DNA of 26,877 nucleotides from Polyangiaceae bacterium (GTDB lineage: Bacteria > Myxococcota > Polyangia > Polyangiales > Polyangiaceae), in assembly GCA_025936205.1 (NCBI GenBank), contig JAICTU010000048.1, forward strand, positions 1 to 26,877, given 5' to 3'. Shown here in pieces: positions 16,741 through 23,808 of the stretch. The notes below the pieces were generated by a model. It saw only the letters and a list, made by a program, of their open reading frames with translations. It had not been told where the DNA came from and searched no databases. Position numbers and translations under genes: made by a program. Every line of letters begins with the position of its first letter. Positions within the stretch are counted from its first letter, which is position 1.

Positions 16741-17472
16741 TCAGTCCCCCGCCACAGTAATCTCAACCGTTGCCGGCTGGTCCGCCGCTGGCGTAGCAGC
16801 ACGCTGCTCGCGGAGAGGCGCCTTGCGCCTAGACACGCTGCCCCCGACGAGGTGCCGCAAGGCGTCCCGCAAGGTGCGATGGGTCTCGATACTTCTCAAA
16901 TCCAAGCCCATGTGCGCGATGGTTTGCGACACATTGGGGTGTACGCCCGAGAGTACACAACGGGCCCCGAGCAAGCGGACCGCACGTGCCGTCCGCAGGA
17001 AGTGGTCCACGGCGCGCGTATCCATGACGTGAATACCGGTAATATCCAAGATGACCAGGCGTGCCTTACTCTGAACAATTGTGGACAGCAGCGTCCTCCC
17101 CATGTCTGCGGTACGGGCGCTGTCAACGATTCCGACGATCGGCATGCACAGCACGCCCTCCCAAACTTCCAGAATGGGTGTCGTGAGCTCTGCGATGGCC
17201 GCCTCTTGAGCATCAATGGCGACAAGACGATCGCTCAACTCGGCTGAATAGCGCGCCGATTGAGAACGCGCCTCCGTGAGTGAAGCGATCATCTCATTCA
17301 AGCTCGATGTCAGCGCGCCGACAGGATGGGTCTCAGGGTAGCGGAGATCGAGGTTCGGCACTGCTTCTCCGGCACCGACACGCAACAACACATCGAGCAA
17401 CTGCGATATATTCGCCAGCAGGTCGGACTCCAGACGGGGTACTGACATACCAGCCTCGACGCGCTCTGACAT
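16741..17472 (-). CDS. rsbR: RsbR-type STAS protein with HAMP-like N-terminus (copy A)
   Basis: A 243-residue RsbR-like protein. The STAS domain (about 95-212) carries LDITGIHVMDTRAVDHFLRT and GVHPNVSQTIAHMGLDLRSI, with Thr152 and Thr184 at the expected RsbT target positions. Residues about 25-68 (VGAGEAVPNLDLRYPETHPV then SLNEMIASL) are HAMP-like, as in copy B. It differs from copy B by a basic, Ala/Pro-rich tail (about 212-243). ATG at 17472 begins 4 bp after the rsbS stop and has GGTGAG upstream; longer starts would overlap rsbS. It probably assembles with RsbS into the stressosome core and modulates RsbT release; the stimulus is unknown. Confidence 0.92.
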   Translation of the reverse strand: MSERVEAGMSVPRLESDLLANISQLLDVLLRVGAGEAVPNLDLRYPETHPVGALTSSLNEMIASLTEARSQSARYSAELSDRLVAIDAQEAAIAELTTPILEVWEGVLCMPIVGIVDSARTADMGRTLLSTIVQSKARLVILDITGIHVMDTRAVDHFLRTARAVRLLGARCVLSGVHPNVSQTIAHMGLDLRSIETHRTLRDALRHLVGGSVSRRKAPLREQRAATPAADQPATVEITVAGD

Positions 17473-17476
17473 CTGC

Positions 17477-17914
17477 TCACCGATCGCCTGTCGTACTTGC
17501 ATCCGCGCCGAGGCGCTTTGCCGAAGCACGTCTCCGGGCCTTTGCGTCCGGCTTCTGGATTCCCAGCAACGCCAGCGCACCCTCTAGATCTAGTGAGCTA
17601 GTAATGTTGTCCAGATGAACCCCCATCGTTTCCAGCGTCAAGGCTATCTCTGGCTTCATGCCGCAAATGACCGTCTCCGCGCCCATCAGCGCTGAAGCAT
17701 CCGATATTTGCGAGAGTACCGAGCACAGATGGCTGTCGATGATCCAAAGGCCTGTGATGTCGATCACCAAACCGGACGAGCCGTCCCGATAGATGCGCTC
17801 GAGCACCTCCGACATCAGCCTGCTTGCAACATCATCGGTCATCTCACCTTGCAGCGGCACCAAGAGCAGGTGCCAAAGCTTGATGATGGGTATTTGATTG
17901 TACGCTTCGTCCAT
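17477..17914 (-). CDS. rsbS: RsbS-type single STAS antagonist
   Basis: A 145-residue STAS-only protein. IPIIKLWHLLLVPLQGEM (8-25) is a typical RsbS N-terminus, and LVIDITGLWIIDSHLCSVLS (49-68) holds Ser61 after Asp60, the serine phosphorylated by RsbT in RsbS. GMKPEIALTLETMGVHLDNI continues the fold. A basic tail (about 122-145, KARRRASAKRL) is longer than in the Bacillus protein. In the stressosome, RsbS sequesters RsbT until phosphorylated. ATG at 17914 lies 3 bp after the rsbX stop, with GGGATGA upstream. It is the third gene of the operon. Confidence 0.93.
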   Translation of the reverse strand: MDEAYNQIPIIKLWHLLLVPLQGEMTDDVASRLMSEVLERIYRDGSSGLVIDITGLWIIDSHLCSVLSQISDASALMGAETVICGMKPEIALTLETMGVHLDNITSSLDLEGALALLGIQKPDAKARRRASAKRLGADASTTGDR

Positions 17915-17917
17915 GAG

Positions 17918-18484
17918 TCATCCCAGATCCGCGATCAGAACGGTTGCATCGTCGTACGTACGCCGGTGTCTCTGGATCAGCCCGTCGCAGGCCAACTGCG
18001 GGGGCGTGCTCTCAAATTCACGGATGCTCGTCGGATTCGTCAGGCCGTCGGAAAAAATCACCAGTCGACAAGCGGAGTGAATCGTGGCTCTGCAAATTCG
18101 AAACTTCTGCACGCGGACCCCCAAGATACCTGCGGATGAGATCAGCGGAATGTCAGCACGAACGGGTCTCAACTCCACGTTCCCAACGGCACATGCCGAC
18201 AGTTCCGCCCCTTTGAGCAGGCAGACGGTGCCTGCAGCTCCACGAGTTCCGCGCATGCTCTCGTGAAGGGCCGGCATCAGCTCTTCGAACGGAGTATCCA
18301 GAGGCACCTCGCTCAAAAATCGCAATCCCGCCAGCGTCGCGGCTTCCGCTTCCGGTCCGTGCCCTAGCCCGTCGATCACGGCAATGAGATTTCTCTCCTC
18401 GGCATCCTGGCGGTGAAAGGGTCGATCACCATTGGCTCGCTCGCCGACCTTCGGCAACGACGCGTGCGCGACATTCACTTTCAC
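17918..18484 (-). CDS. rsbX: RsbX-like PP2C serine/threonine phosphatase
   Basis: A 188-residue phosphatase of the SpoIIE/RsbX branch of the PPM family, metal-dependent and cytoplasmic. Key blocks are AVIDGLGHGPEAEAATLAGL (35-54, Asp38-Gly39), TVCLLKGAEL with AVGNVELR (86-106), IFSDGLTNP (143-151, Asp146) and the terminal YDDATVLIADL (177-187, Asp178/179). RsbX removes phosphate from RsbS and RsbR to reset the stressosome. The GTG start at 18484 overlaps the RsbT stop (GTGA), so the two are translationally coupled. It has no regulatory domain. Having the phosphatase between rsbT and rsbS differs from Bacillus, where rsbX ends the sigB operon. Confidence 0.9.
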   Translation of the reverse strand: MKVNVAHASLPKVGERANGDRPFHRQDAEERNLIAVIDGLGHGPEAEAATLAGLRFLSEVPLDTPFEELMPALHESMRGTRGAAGTVCLLKGAELSACAVGNVELRPVRADIPLISSAGILGVRVQKFRICRATIHSACRLVIFSDGLTNPTSIREFESTPPQLACDGLIQRHRRTYDDATVLIADLG

Positions 18485-19113
18485 AGCGACACCTCCGCCG
18501 TGACCGACGTGCCCTCATTGCTTGTCGAGACATGAAACTTATCGGCGAGGCGCTTGGTACCGAGCAAGCCCTTGCCTAAGCCCGTCCGGCTCTGGTACTG
18601 GCCGCCCATGATGTGATTGAGATTGGGAATTCCCGGACCCTTGTCCACAGCGGTGACGATGATTTGGCTCTGCTTCTGCTGGTTCACAAAGCCGACCTCG
18701 ATCATGCCCTCCCGGGCGTACAGGATGATGTTCCTCGCCAGTTCGCTGACGATGGTCGTCACCTTCTGCACGGAAAACGCGCTCGCGCCGGCGTTCTCGC
18801 AAAGCCGACGCGCTTCCGAGCGCGCGGTGCTGATATCCGATTCCTTCTTGAGCTCGATGCGGCACGTGCTCGGCTCCGAGCGACTTCGGAAAAATTCCTT
18901 GAATCGGTCCAGCGCTTCCGGTTGCAGCCGAGGCGAGACGAACAGCTCGATTCCCCGGCGGAGCGCTGGGCTGCACTTCACGAGATCTTCGCGCCGCAAC
19001 GTATGCTCGGAAAGGCCGCGTTCCTGCAGAGCACGCGCTATCAAACCTCGAGCGTTCACCCGCGACATATAGCGCTCCAAGATCGAAGTGATCGCCTCGA
19101 CGTCCTTCTGCAT
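18481..19113 (-). CDS. rsbT: RsbT-type kinase with N-terminal extension
   Basis: A 210-residue protein. Residues about 85-210 are an RsbT ATPase: SELARNIILYAREG (N-box, Glu124 and Asn128), DKGPGIPNLNHIMGGQY (157-173) and TGLGKGLLGTKRLADKF (177-193), all close to canonical. RsbT phosphorylates RsbS/RsbR and, when freed, activates a downstream partner. Residues 1-80 are an extra helical region (ARGLIARALQERGLSEHTLR and following) of unknown function, not found in the roughly 130-residue Bacillus RsbT. ATG at 19113 is preceded by AGGG 6 bp upstream. It heads the stressosome operon and diverges from the gene at 19363 across a 249-bp region. Confidence 0.92.
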   Translation of the reverse strand: MQKDVEAITSILERYMSRVNARGLIARALQERGLSEHTLRREDLVKCSPALRRGIELFVSPRLQPEALDRFKEFFRSRSEPSTCRIELKKESDISTARSEARRLCENAGASAFSVQKVTTIVSELARNIILYAREGMIEVGFVNQQKQSQIIVTAVDKGPGIPNLNHIMGGQYQSRTGLGKGLLGTKRLADKFHVSTSNEGTSVTAEVSL

Positions 19114-19193
19114 GCAGCGCCCTGGAATCCCCTTGAATCTCAGCGGCGCGCGCCCCCTCCGAATTAAGATGTCGGCGTGTTGGCGGCCTCAGA

Positions 19194-19229
19194 ACGGGCG
19201 TAACCCCTTGGGAACTGAAGAGCGCCCGT
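19194..19229. repeat. Hairpin in the divergent control region
   Basis: A perfect 7-bp inverted repeat, ACGGGCG (19194-19200) and CGCCCGT (19223-19229), encloses a 22-nt loop that itself contains CCC-CTT-GGG. It lies about 80 bp upstream of the stressosome operon. It could be an operator or a 5'-UTR structure; no known RNA family is recognised. Confidence 0.4.
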
Positions 19230-19362
19230 CACACGTCCGCCTACAGGGAATTGAACCCCCGAGTGTGAGCCTGTCACTCACCGAATTTGGGCAGGTGCAG
19301 TGTCCCGCAAGCCCGCAGCGGCAAAGTATGCCAAAGTTGAATTTCCAGGGAGGAACTCACAT

Positions 19363-19947
19363 ATGGGTGAGCAGTCGCAAGATTTTAACATCCGCGGTTA
19401 TATGTTCGTCTCCGCGGTCGACTACCTACGTCGGACCGTGGGTGAGGCAGAAGCGAATCGCGTCATCGCCGGCTTCTCGCCCGAGGCGCGGCACTTGCTG
19501 GAGACGATCAAGTCCGCCGATTGGTGCCCCGTGGCCGTATTCTCTGAGGTTCTTCAGGCGATCTCTAATGCTGGCGACGGCGGGGAGCGCTCCAAGGAGC
19601 TGCTGGTCAAGTGCGGCACGCACGTGGCCATGGAGGCAACGAACACTTTCCTCAAGCTGTTCATGAAAATGATGTCCACGCAGCTGCTGGTGAAGAAGAT
19701 CCCCGACCTTTGGCGGCGCGACTGCACTGGAGGCAAGGTCGTCCTCGAAAACATGGACGACCACTCCGTGCGATTCGCCACATTCGGGATGCAGGGCTAC
19801 AAGCACGCCATCTGCACCGCCGCCGGCTTCGCTAGCTTTGGACTCGGCGCCATTGGCAAGAAGGTAAATTCGATGACGATTCAGGGATGGTCCGTCGACA
19901 AGCCAAGCGAGGACGGCGCTACGTTCGAGCTGGGCTGGGTTGGCTGA
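19363..19947 (+). CDS. V4R/HNOB-like small protein, possible DUF2378-type family
   Basis: A 194-residue soluble protein. ATG at 19363 is preceded by GGGAGGAA, a strong ribosome site, so the upstream in-frame extension is not used. The layout of IRGYMFVSAVDYLRRTVGEA, then DWCPVAVFSEVLQAI (53-67), then a helix EATNTFLKLFMKMMSTQLLV (91-110), then DLWRRDCTGGKVVLEN (115-130) resembles small alpha/beta ligand-binding proteins common in myxobacteria and related to the V4R/haem-NO-binding fold. I recognise the pattern, not a function. No haem ligand can be assigned. It is divergent from the stressosome operon and convergent with the dioxygenase-like gene, so it may be a stand-alone sensor. A TIGR02265/DUF2378 assignment is a guess. 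Confidence 0.72.
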   Translation: MGEQSQDFNIRGYMFVSAVDYLRRTVGEAEANRVIAGFSPEARHLLETIKSADWCPVAVFSEVLQAISNAGDGGERSKELLVKCGTHVAMEATNTFLKLFMKMMSTQLLVKKIPDLWRRDCTGGKVVLENMDDHSVRFATFGMQGYKHAICTAAGFASFGLGAIGKKVNSMTIQGWSVDKPSEDGATFELGWVG

Positions 19948-19957
19948 GCACGTTTGC

Positions 19958-19989
19958 GACGACGTCGAGGCGAGCGCCACGACGTCGTC
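19958..19989. terminator. Candidate bidirectional hairpin between convergent genes
   Basis: GACGACGTC (19958-19966) and GACGTCGTC (19981-19989) form a perfect 9-bp stem with a 14-nt loop. It sits just after the stop at 19947 and before the convergent gene ending at 20047. No T-run follows on either strand, so intrinsic termination is unproven. A second small hairpin (GCCCAG/CTGGGC, 20050-20067) covers the stop of the convergent gene, followed on the minus strand by a short TTTT. Confidence 0.4.
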
Positions 19990-20046
19990 ACGACCAGTCA
20001 GCTTCCTCCAGTGCTGGTCTGTCCCCCCGGCGATGTGCAAAAGCCC

Positions 20047-22953
20047 CTAGCCCAGCGGACACTGGGCGATGGGGGAACCATTGAGTTCCCGGTGCTGGGG
20101 CGTGCCATCGATGGCATGGTAGGCGGCTCGTTTCGCGCTGGATTCGAGCAGGATCTGCACGTGCCGCGCGAAGCACCGAACGAGCGCGGCATGGTTGATG
20201 GGTGACTCGACGCCGGGAGCACTCTCGCGCAAGCCACGAACCAGATTCTGCAGTACATCCTCGTAAAGACTCGAGTAGTGAAGGGCGAGCGTCGAGGAGA
20301 TGTCCGTCATGTCGCTCGCGTGTAAGGTGCTTTCGAGCGCCAAGAGCGTACGAGCGTGTTCCGTACGTAGCGCCTCCTGCACCGCAGGCTGGATTGTGGC
20401 GCCACAAGCGTTCGCCAGCGCTGCAGACCAGAGCGTCTCGATGTCGAGCGACTCGAGCACTCTGCACAAGCGCTGAATGCGCGGCCTCGCCTCGTCGCCG
20501 TGAGGCGCTTGCATATCGTCCCATAGGCTCAGCACATTCGCCGAGCGCGCGACGATGAACGCCAGCTTCGTGAGCCGCTCCTGCCCGCGAGGAACGGCGA
20601 ACGAGGCCAGCGCGTATACGTCCGGCATTCGAACTTGAACGCCCGGGTGCGCCCGTGAAAATTCCGCACTGATGTCAGTCCCGGCCAGCAATCTCAAGAT
20701 GGGCGTGCCGCCATAGTGCAGCGATTGGAACTGCGTCAGGTCCAGCACTCGGCCGTTTAAAACCACCCGCAACGGTTGCCGCCGGGCGCCTATCACATCC
20801 CATGGATAGAGCACTGCTTCCTCGTCAAGCGCCGCCGGACCAGCTTGAACCATTGGCCGGTAGCGTTTGGAAAGGCGCAACTCGGACAGAAAAGCGTTGC
20901 CCGACTCTTCCGGCTCGAGAAACGCCGACGCCAACCAAGCGTTCGCCCGTTTCACAAACCGCGGTGTGCCGGACACGTAAATCAGCAGTCGATCGCGCAG
21001 GGCGCGCAATGTCTCGCGCTCATACCCGGAGGCCGACGAAACGTCCTCCACCGACAAGCTGTCTAAGGAAGCAACGATCGCAACCGCTTGTGGTGGTACG
21101 CCCCATTGCGCCAATAGGTCCTTCTCGCTCAGCTCTCCTTCAACGACTACGAAGAGCTCGCTCCGGCAGTACGGCGCCAGCGTGGTTGCCACCACGGAAT
21201 GCCGCCCCTCTGCGATGACGAGAACGGGTGCCTTCTCCGTGTGGTCCGCACGTGGCCCGCGGCCGGGCCTGCGGGCGAATATGCCTCGCAACAGCTCCAG
21301 ACCATGCAACTGTTCAACAGAAGAGGCAGTCCGCACCGCGTAGGGCGCCTCCAGGCGCCCGATGAAGTCGCCCTCGACCTTGCTCTTTCCCTCTGGATCG
21401 AGCCAAAGCACCAGGCGGTCACCGACCTGTGGTGGAACCGGAAGAGAGTCGATCTCTATTCCTTGCAGCTCGCCCGCTGCAGACGCTGGCAATGGCCGCC
21501 AATTCGGCAGCGACGCCCCCACTCGTTCAGAGCCCATTGTTTCAGCGTTCTCCACAGGCCTTGCCGGGGCCGCAGTAAACGGGCAGCCCACGGCAACCGG
21601 TGAAGGGAAGCTCGCCGGGGCGTCGTCAGCGAGTGCTCCTCCGGAGAAGGGGCACTTCTCCTTGGGCGCCAAGCGCTCCTGCGGCCGCTCCATGCCGCTT
21701 TCCAGCAGGAGATCATCGATCTCGTTCCAGGTGGCCAGGCTGAAGACCGATTCTACCGTGCGGTCCTTGATGTTTACGGCGATGCCTGCATTCGTCGAGT
21801 TCCGCCCCGTCACGATACCCTGATACTCGAACGAGAACACCTTGCGCCGGTGGACCAAAAAGAAGTGCTGATACGCATCTTGAAGCCGGATCAGCGCCGC
21901 CAACAACCCGGGGAAATCACGACCATGCTGATCGCAATACGAGCGCAAATCCGCTGCGCCGATCGCCACGAACAGGTCCTGCCACGCCGGCAAGAGCTCA
22001 CCGCGCGTGTGAACAATCAATTTGCCCATCGTCGTCTCGTATCGAACTCGCCCCAACAAGACATCGAGCATGTGGAACGCAGGGAAGAACATGCCCGAGA
22101 ACCCATCGCGGCCCGGAAGAGGCGAAGCCGTCCAGGTCCCGAGGCTAGCGGCCCAGTCGGCTGGATCGATGCGAGTGTCAAAACGCATGAAAACGTCTTC
22201 CACGAGTTGACGCCATAGGACCGTGATCTGATCGACGGCCGCGACCACGGCATCGTGCTCGCCCTGCGCCATTGCGCGCTGCATGCGCACCAGCACCGGG
22301 ATACAATTGAAGCGTGCCGTCGCTTCCTGCACTCCCAAGAAAAATACGCGCTCCGCTTCGCTGCCGAACATGCGAAAGAGCAGCTCGCAACCGTCCTGTG
22401 TTACGCTTTGGGCGCCCAGATACTGGCCTTCCAGCACACGAAAATTGCGCGTGAAGAAGTCGCCCTCGAAGCACGGCCGATCCCTGCCCATCGACCGCCA
22501 AAGCGAACACCACGGCAGCATGATATTGTCGCGAATTTGGGAGATCGTGCCCGCAGGAGGAGCGAACTGTTCATCCCCGCCTGCCGTCATGACGTGCCGC
22601 CAGGGCTCTCCTCCGTACAGAAGCCGTTCGCGTCCATGCTCCCAGGCGTACCGAAAAGAGTAGGCAAAGAAGCCGTAGGCCATGCTCAGCCTCAGCATTG
22701 CCTCCCGATCGAGCCGCCCAATGTCGGCAGCCGAGACGGCCGGGAGCTCCATCAACCGGCGGCACACACGCCCCGAGCGGAATGAACTTGGCAGCTCTGC
22801 CAGGCATTCGTCGATGAAAGAGAGCGCTCGCGGTAACTCCGAGCTCGGCGCCACCGTCGGCATCAAACCGTTACCGACCGAGACCGTGCCGAGCAGGCCA
22901 TTCGACAACGCTGCTCGTTCAAGGGAACGTTCGATTGGCGTGGAACTCAGCAT
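20047..22953 (-). CDS. Divergent indoleamine 2,3-dioxygenase-like / cytochrome b5-like multidomain protein
   Basis: A 968-residue soluble protein I cannot match to one named family. Residues about 40-395 follow the IDO superfamily layout: NIMLPWCSLWRSMGRDRPCF (143-162), AERVFFLGVQEATARFNCIP (200-219), SGMFFPAFHMLDVLLGR (286-302) and DAYQHFFLVHRRKVF (359-373), where His368 is the likely proximal haem ligand. The usual GGSAxQS loop is replaced. Residues about 500-690 resemble a worn ferredoxin-reductase-like region; only LLIYVSGTPRFVKRANAWL (656-674) recalls a C-terminal nucleotide motif, so this is weak. Residues 728-770 match cytochrome b5: VLNGRVLDLTQF, His746 in HYGG, and His769 in RAHPG 23 residues later. 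The last 190 residues are helical. Three Cys-Pro motifs occur at 434, 457 and 965. GAGAGGAAG lies upstream of ATG 22953. It ends the aromatic cluster. Confidence 0.7.
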   Translation of the reverse strand: MLSSTPIERSLERAALSNGLLGTVSVGNGLMPTVAPSSELPRALSFIDECLAELPSSFRSGRVCRRLMELPAVSAADIGRLDREAMLRLSMAYGFFAYSFRYAWEHGRERLLYGGEPWRHVMTAGGDEQFAPPAGTISQIRDNIMLPWCSLWRSMGRDRPCFEGDFFTRNFRVLEGQYLGAQSVTQDGCELLFRMFGSEAERVFFLGVQEATARFNCIPVLVRMQRAMAQGEHDAVVAAVDQITVLWRQLVEDVFMRFDTRIDPADWAASLGTWTASPLPGRDGFSGMFFPAFHMLDVLLGRVRYETTMGKLIVHTRGELLPAWQDLFVAIGAADLRSYCDQHGRDFPGLLAALIRLQDAYQHFFLVHRRKVFSFEYQGIVTGRNSTNAGIAVNIKDRTVESVFSLATWNEIDDLLLESGMERPQERLAPKEKCPFSGGALADDAPASFPSPVAVGCPFTAAPARPVENAETMGSERVGASLPNWRPLPASAAGELQGIEIDSLPVPPQVGDRLVLWLDPEGKSKVEGDFIGRLEAPYAVRTASSVEQLHGLELLRGIFARRPGRGPRADHTEKAPVLVIAEGRHSVVATTLAPYCRSELFVVVEGELSEKDLLAQWGVPPQAVAIVASLDSLSVEDVSSASGYERETLRALRDRLLIYVSGTPRFVKRANAWLASAFLEPEESGNAFLSELRLSKRYRPMVQAGPAALDEEAVLYPWDVIGARRQPLRVVLNGRVLDLTQFQSLHYGGTPILRLLAGTDISAEFSRAHPGVQVRMPDVYALASFAVPRGQERLTKLAFIVARSANVLSLWDDMQAPHGDEARPRIQRLCRVLESLDIETLWSAALANACGATIQPAVQEALRTEHARTLLALESTLHASDMTDISSTLALHYSSLYEDVLQNLVRGLRESAPGVESPINHAALVRCFARHVQILLESSAKRAAYHAIDGTPQHRELNGSPIAQCPLG

Positions 22954-23112
22954 GCTTTCTTCCTCTCAACCGTGGTGCAACCCAGCACCGAAATTGTTTT
23001 GGCCGCGCGGCAATTGCGCTGAGCCATTGCCCGCGTATCACTCGAGCAGGTATAGATCTTCAGTTCTTCAATGCTAACAGCTCACTCACGGAAGGCAGAC
23101 ACACGCATGCCT

Positions 23113-23790
23113 TCATGGCCGCAGTCGGTTCTGGACGCTCCGCCGCTCGAGACACCAATGTCGGTCCGACGGGCGCCTGAGCTCGACACCGGGAAGACGG
23201 AGCGGCGCACAAATCGCTGCCACCTCGGAGAGCGTGAGGCCGGCATGCAGCGAATCACGAAACGTGCGGCGCTGGTACTCGTTGCAGTCCGCTGCGTACG
23301 TATCGACCAAATGCAAAAGGCTCTCCTCTGTCTCCGGGCGATGTAGATCTTTGATAAAAATTCCGGCACCCGGGGCGGCCACACGTGCCACCTCCCCGAA
23401 CATGAGCATCGGTTCGGGGATGTGATGAACCAAGCTGTTCGAGATCACCATATCCACGCTCGCTTCGGGCAAGCCCGTCGCTTTCGCGTCGGCCCTTCGG
23501 ATCTCGATCCTGTCCGCCAGCCCCGCCCGCAGCACGTTTTCTTCTGCCATCGCAAGCATGTGCTCACCCAGATCGATGGCGAGAATTCGCAAGCCGGGAG
23601 CGCGCATCGCGAGAAGTATTGCGATGTCAGCGGGGCCAGTACCAATGTCCAGCACATACCCGGTAGCTGGCGCCAGCTCTAGCGCGCGAGAGACAAACTC
23701 CTCATTGACGGCGGCGTTGTCAAACGAAGCATATTCCTCCGCGTCCCGCTGAGAATCCATCACCTCTGGTTCAAGTATTCGCTCGAGCAT
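23113..23790 (-). CDS. Class I SAM-dependent methyltransferase
   Basis: A 225-residue Rossmann-fold methyltransferase. SAM motif I is VLDIGTGPADIAI (46-58), the acidic residue ending strand 2 is in LAIDLGEHMLAMA (69-81), and further motifs are RRADAKATGLPEASVDMVIS (98-117) and SLVHHIPEPMLMFGEVARV (119-137). The C-terminus LHAGLTLSEVAAICAPLRLP (181-200) is common in UbiE/BioC-type enzymes. ATG at 23790 has GAGGAG 8 bp upstream. It begins 18 bp after the aromatic hydroxylase gene and precedes the dioxygenase-like gene by 159 bp, so the three genes are probably co-transcribed. The substrate is unknown; an aromatic amino acid derivative is suggested by context only. Confidence 0.9.
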   Translation of the reverse strand: MLERILEPEVMDSQRDAEEYASFDNAAVNEEFVSRALELAPATGYVLDIGTGPADIAILLAMRAPGLRILAIDLGEHMLAMAEENVLRAGLADRIEIRRADAKATGLPEASVDMVISNSLVHHIPEPMLMFGEVARVAAPGAGIFIKDLHRPETEESLLHLVDTYAADCNEYQRRTFRDSLHAGLTLSEVAAICAPLRLPGVELRRPSDRHWCLERRSVQNRLRP

Positions 23791-23808
23791 GAGCCCACTC
23801 CTCGTTCT

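Noticed and set aside
19240..19265. tRNA T-arm-like sequence (GGTTCAATTCCC on the minus strand)
   Set aside because: No matching acceptor stem, D-arm, anticodon arm or CCA end could be folded around it, and the T-stem itself has a mismatch. Probably chance, though a tRNA remnant or att-like scar is not excluded.
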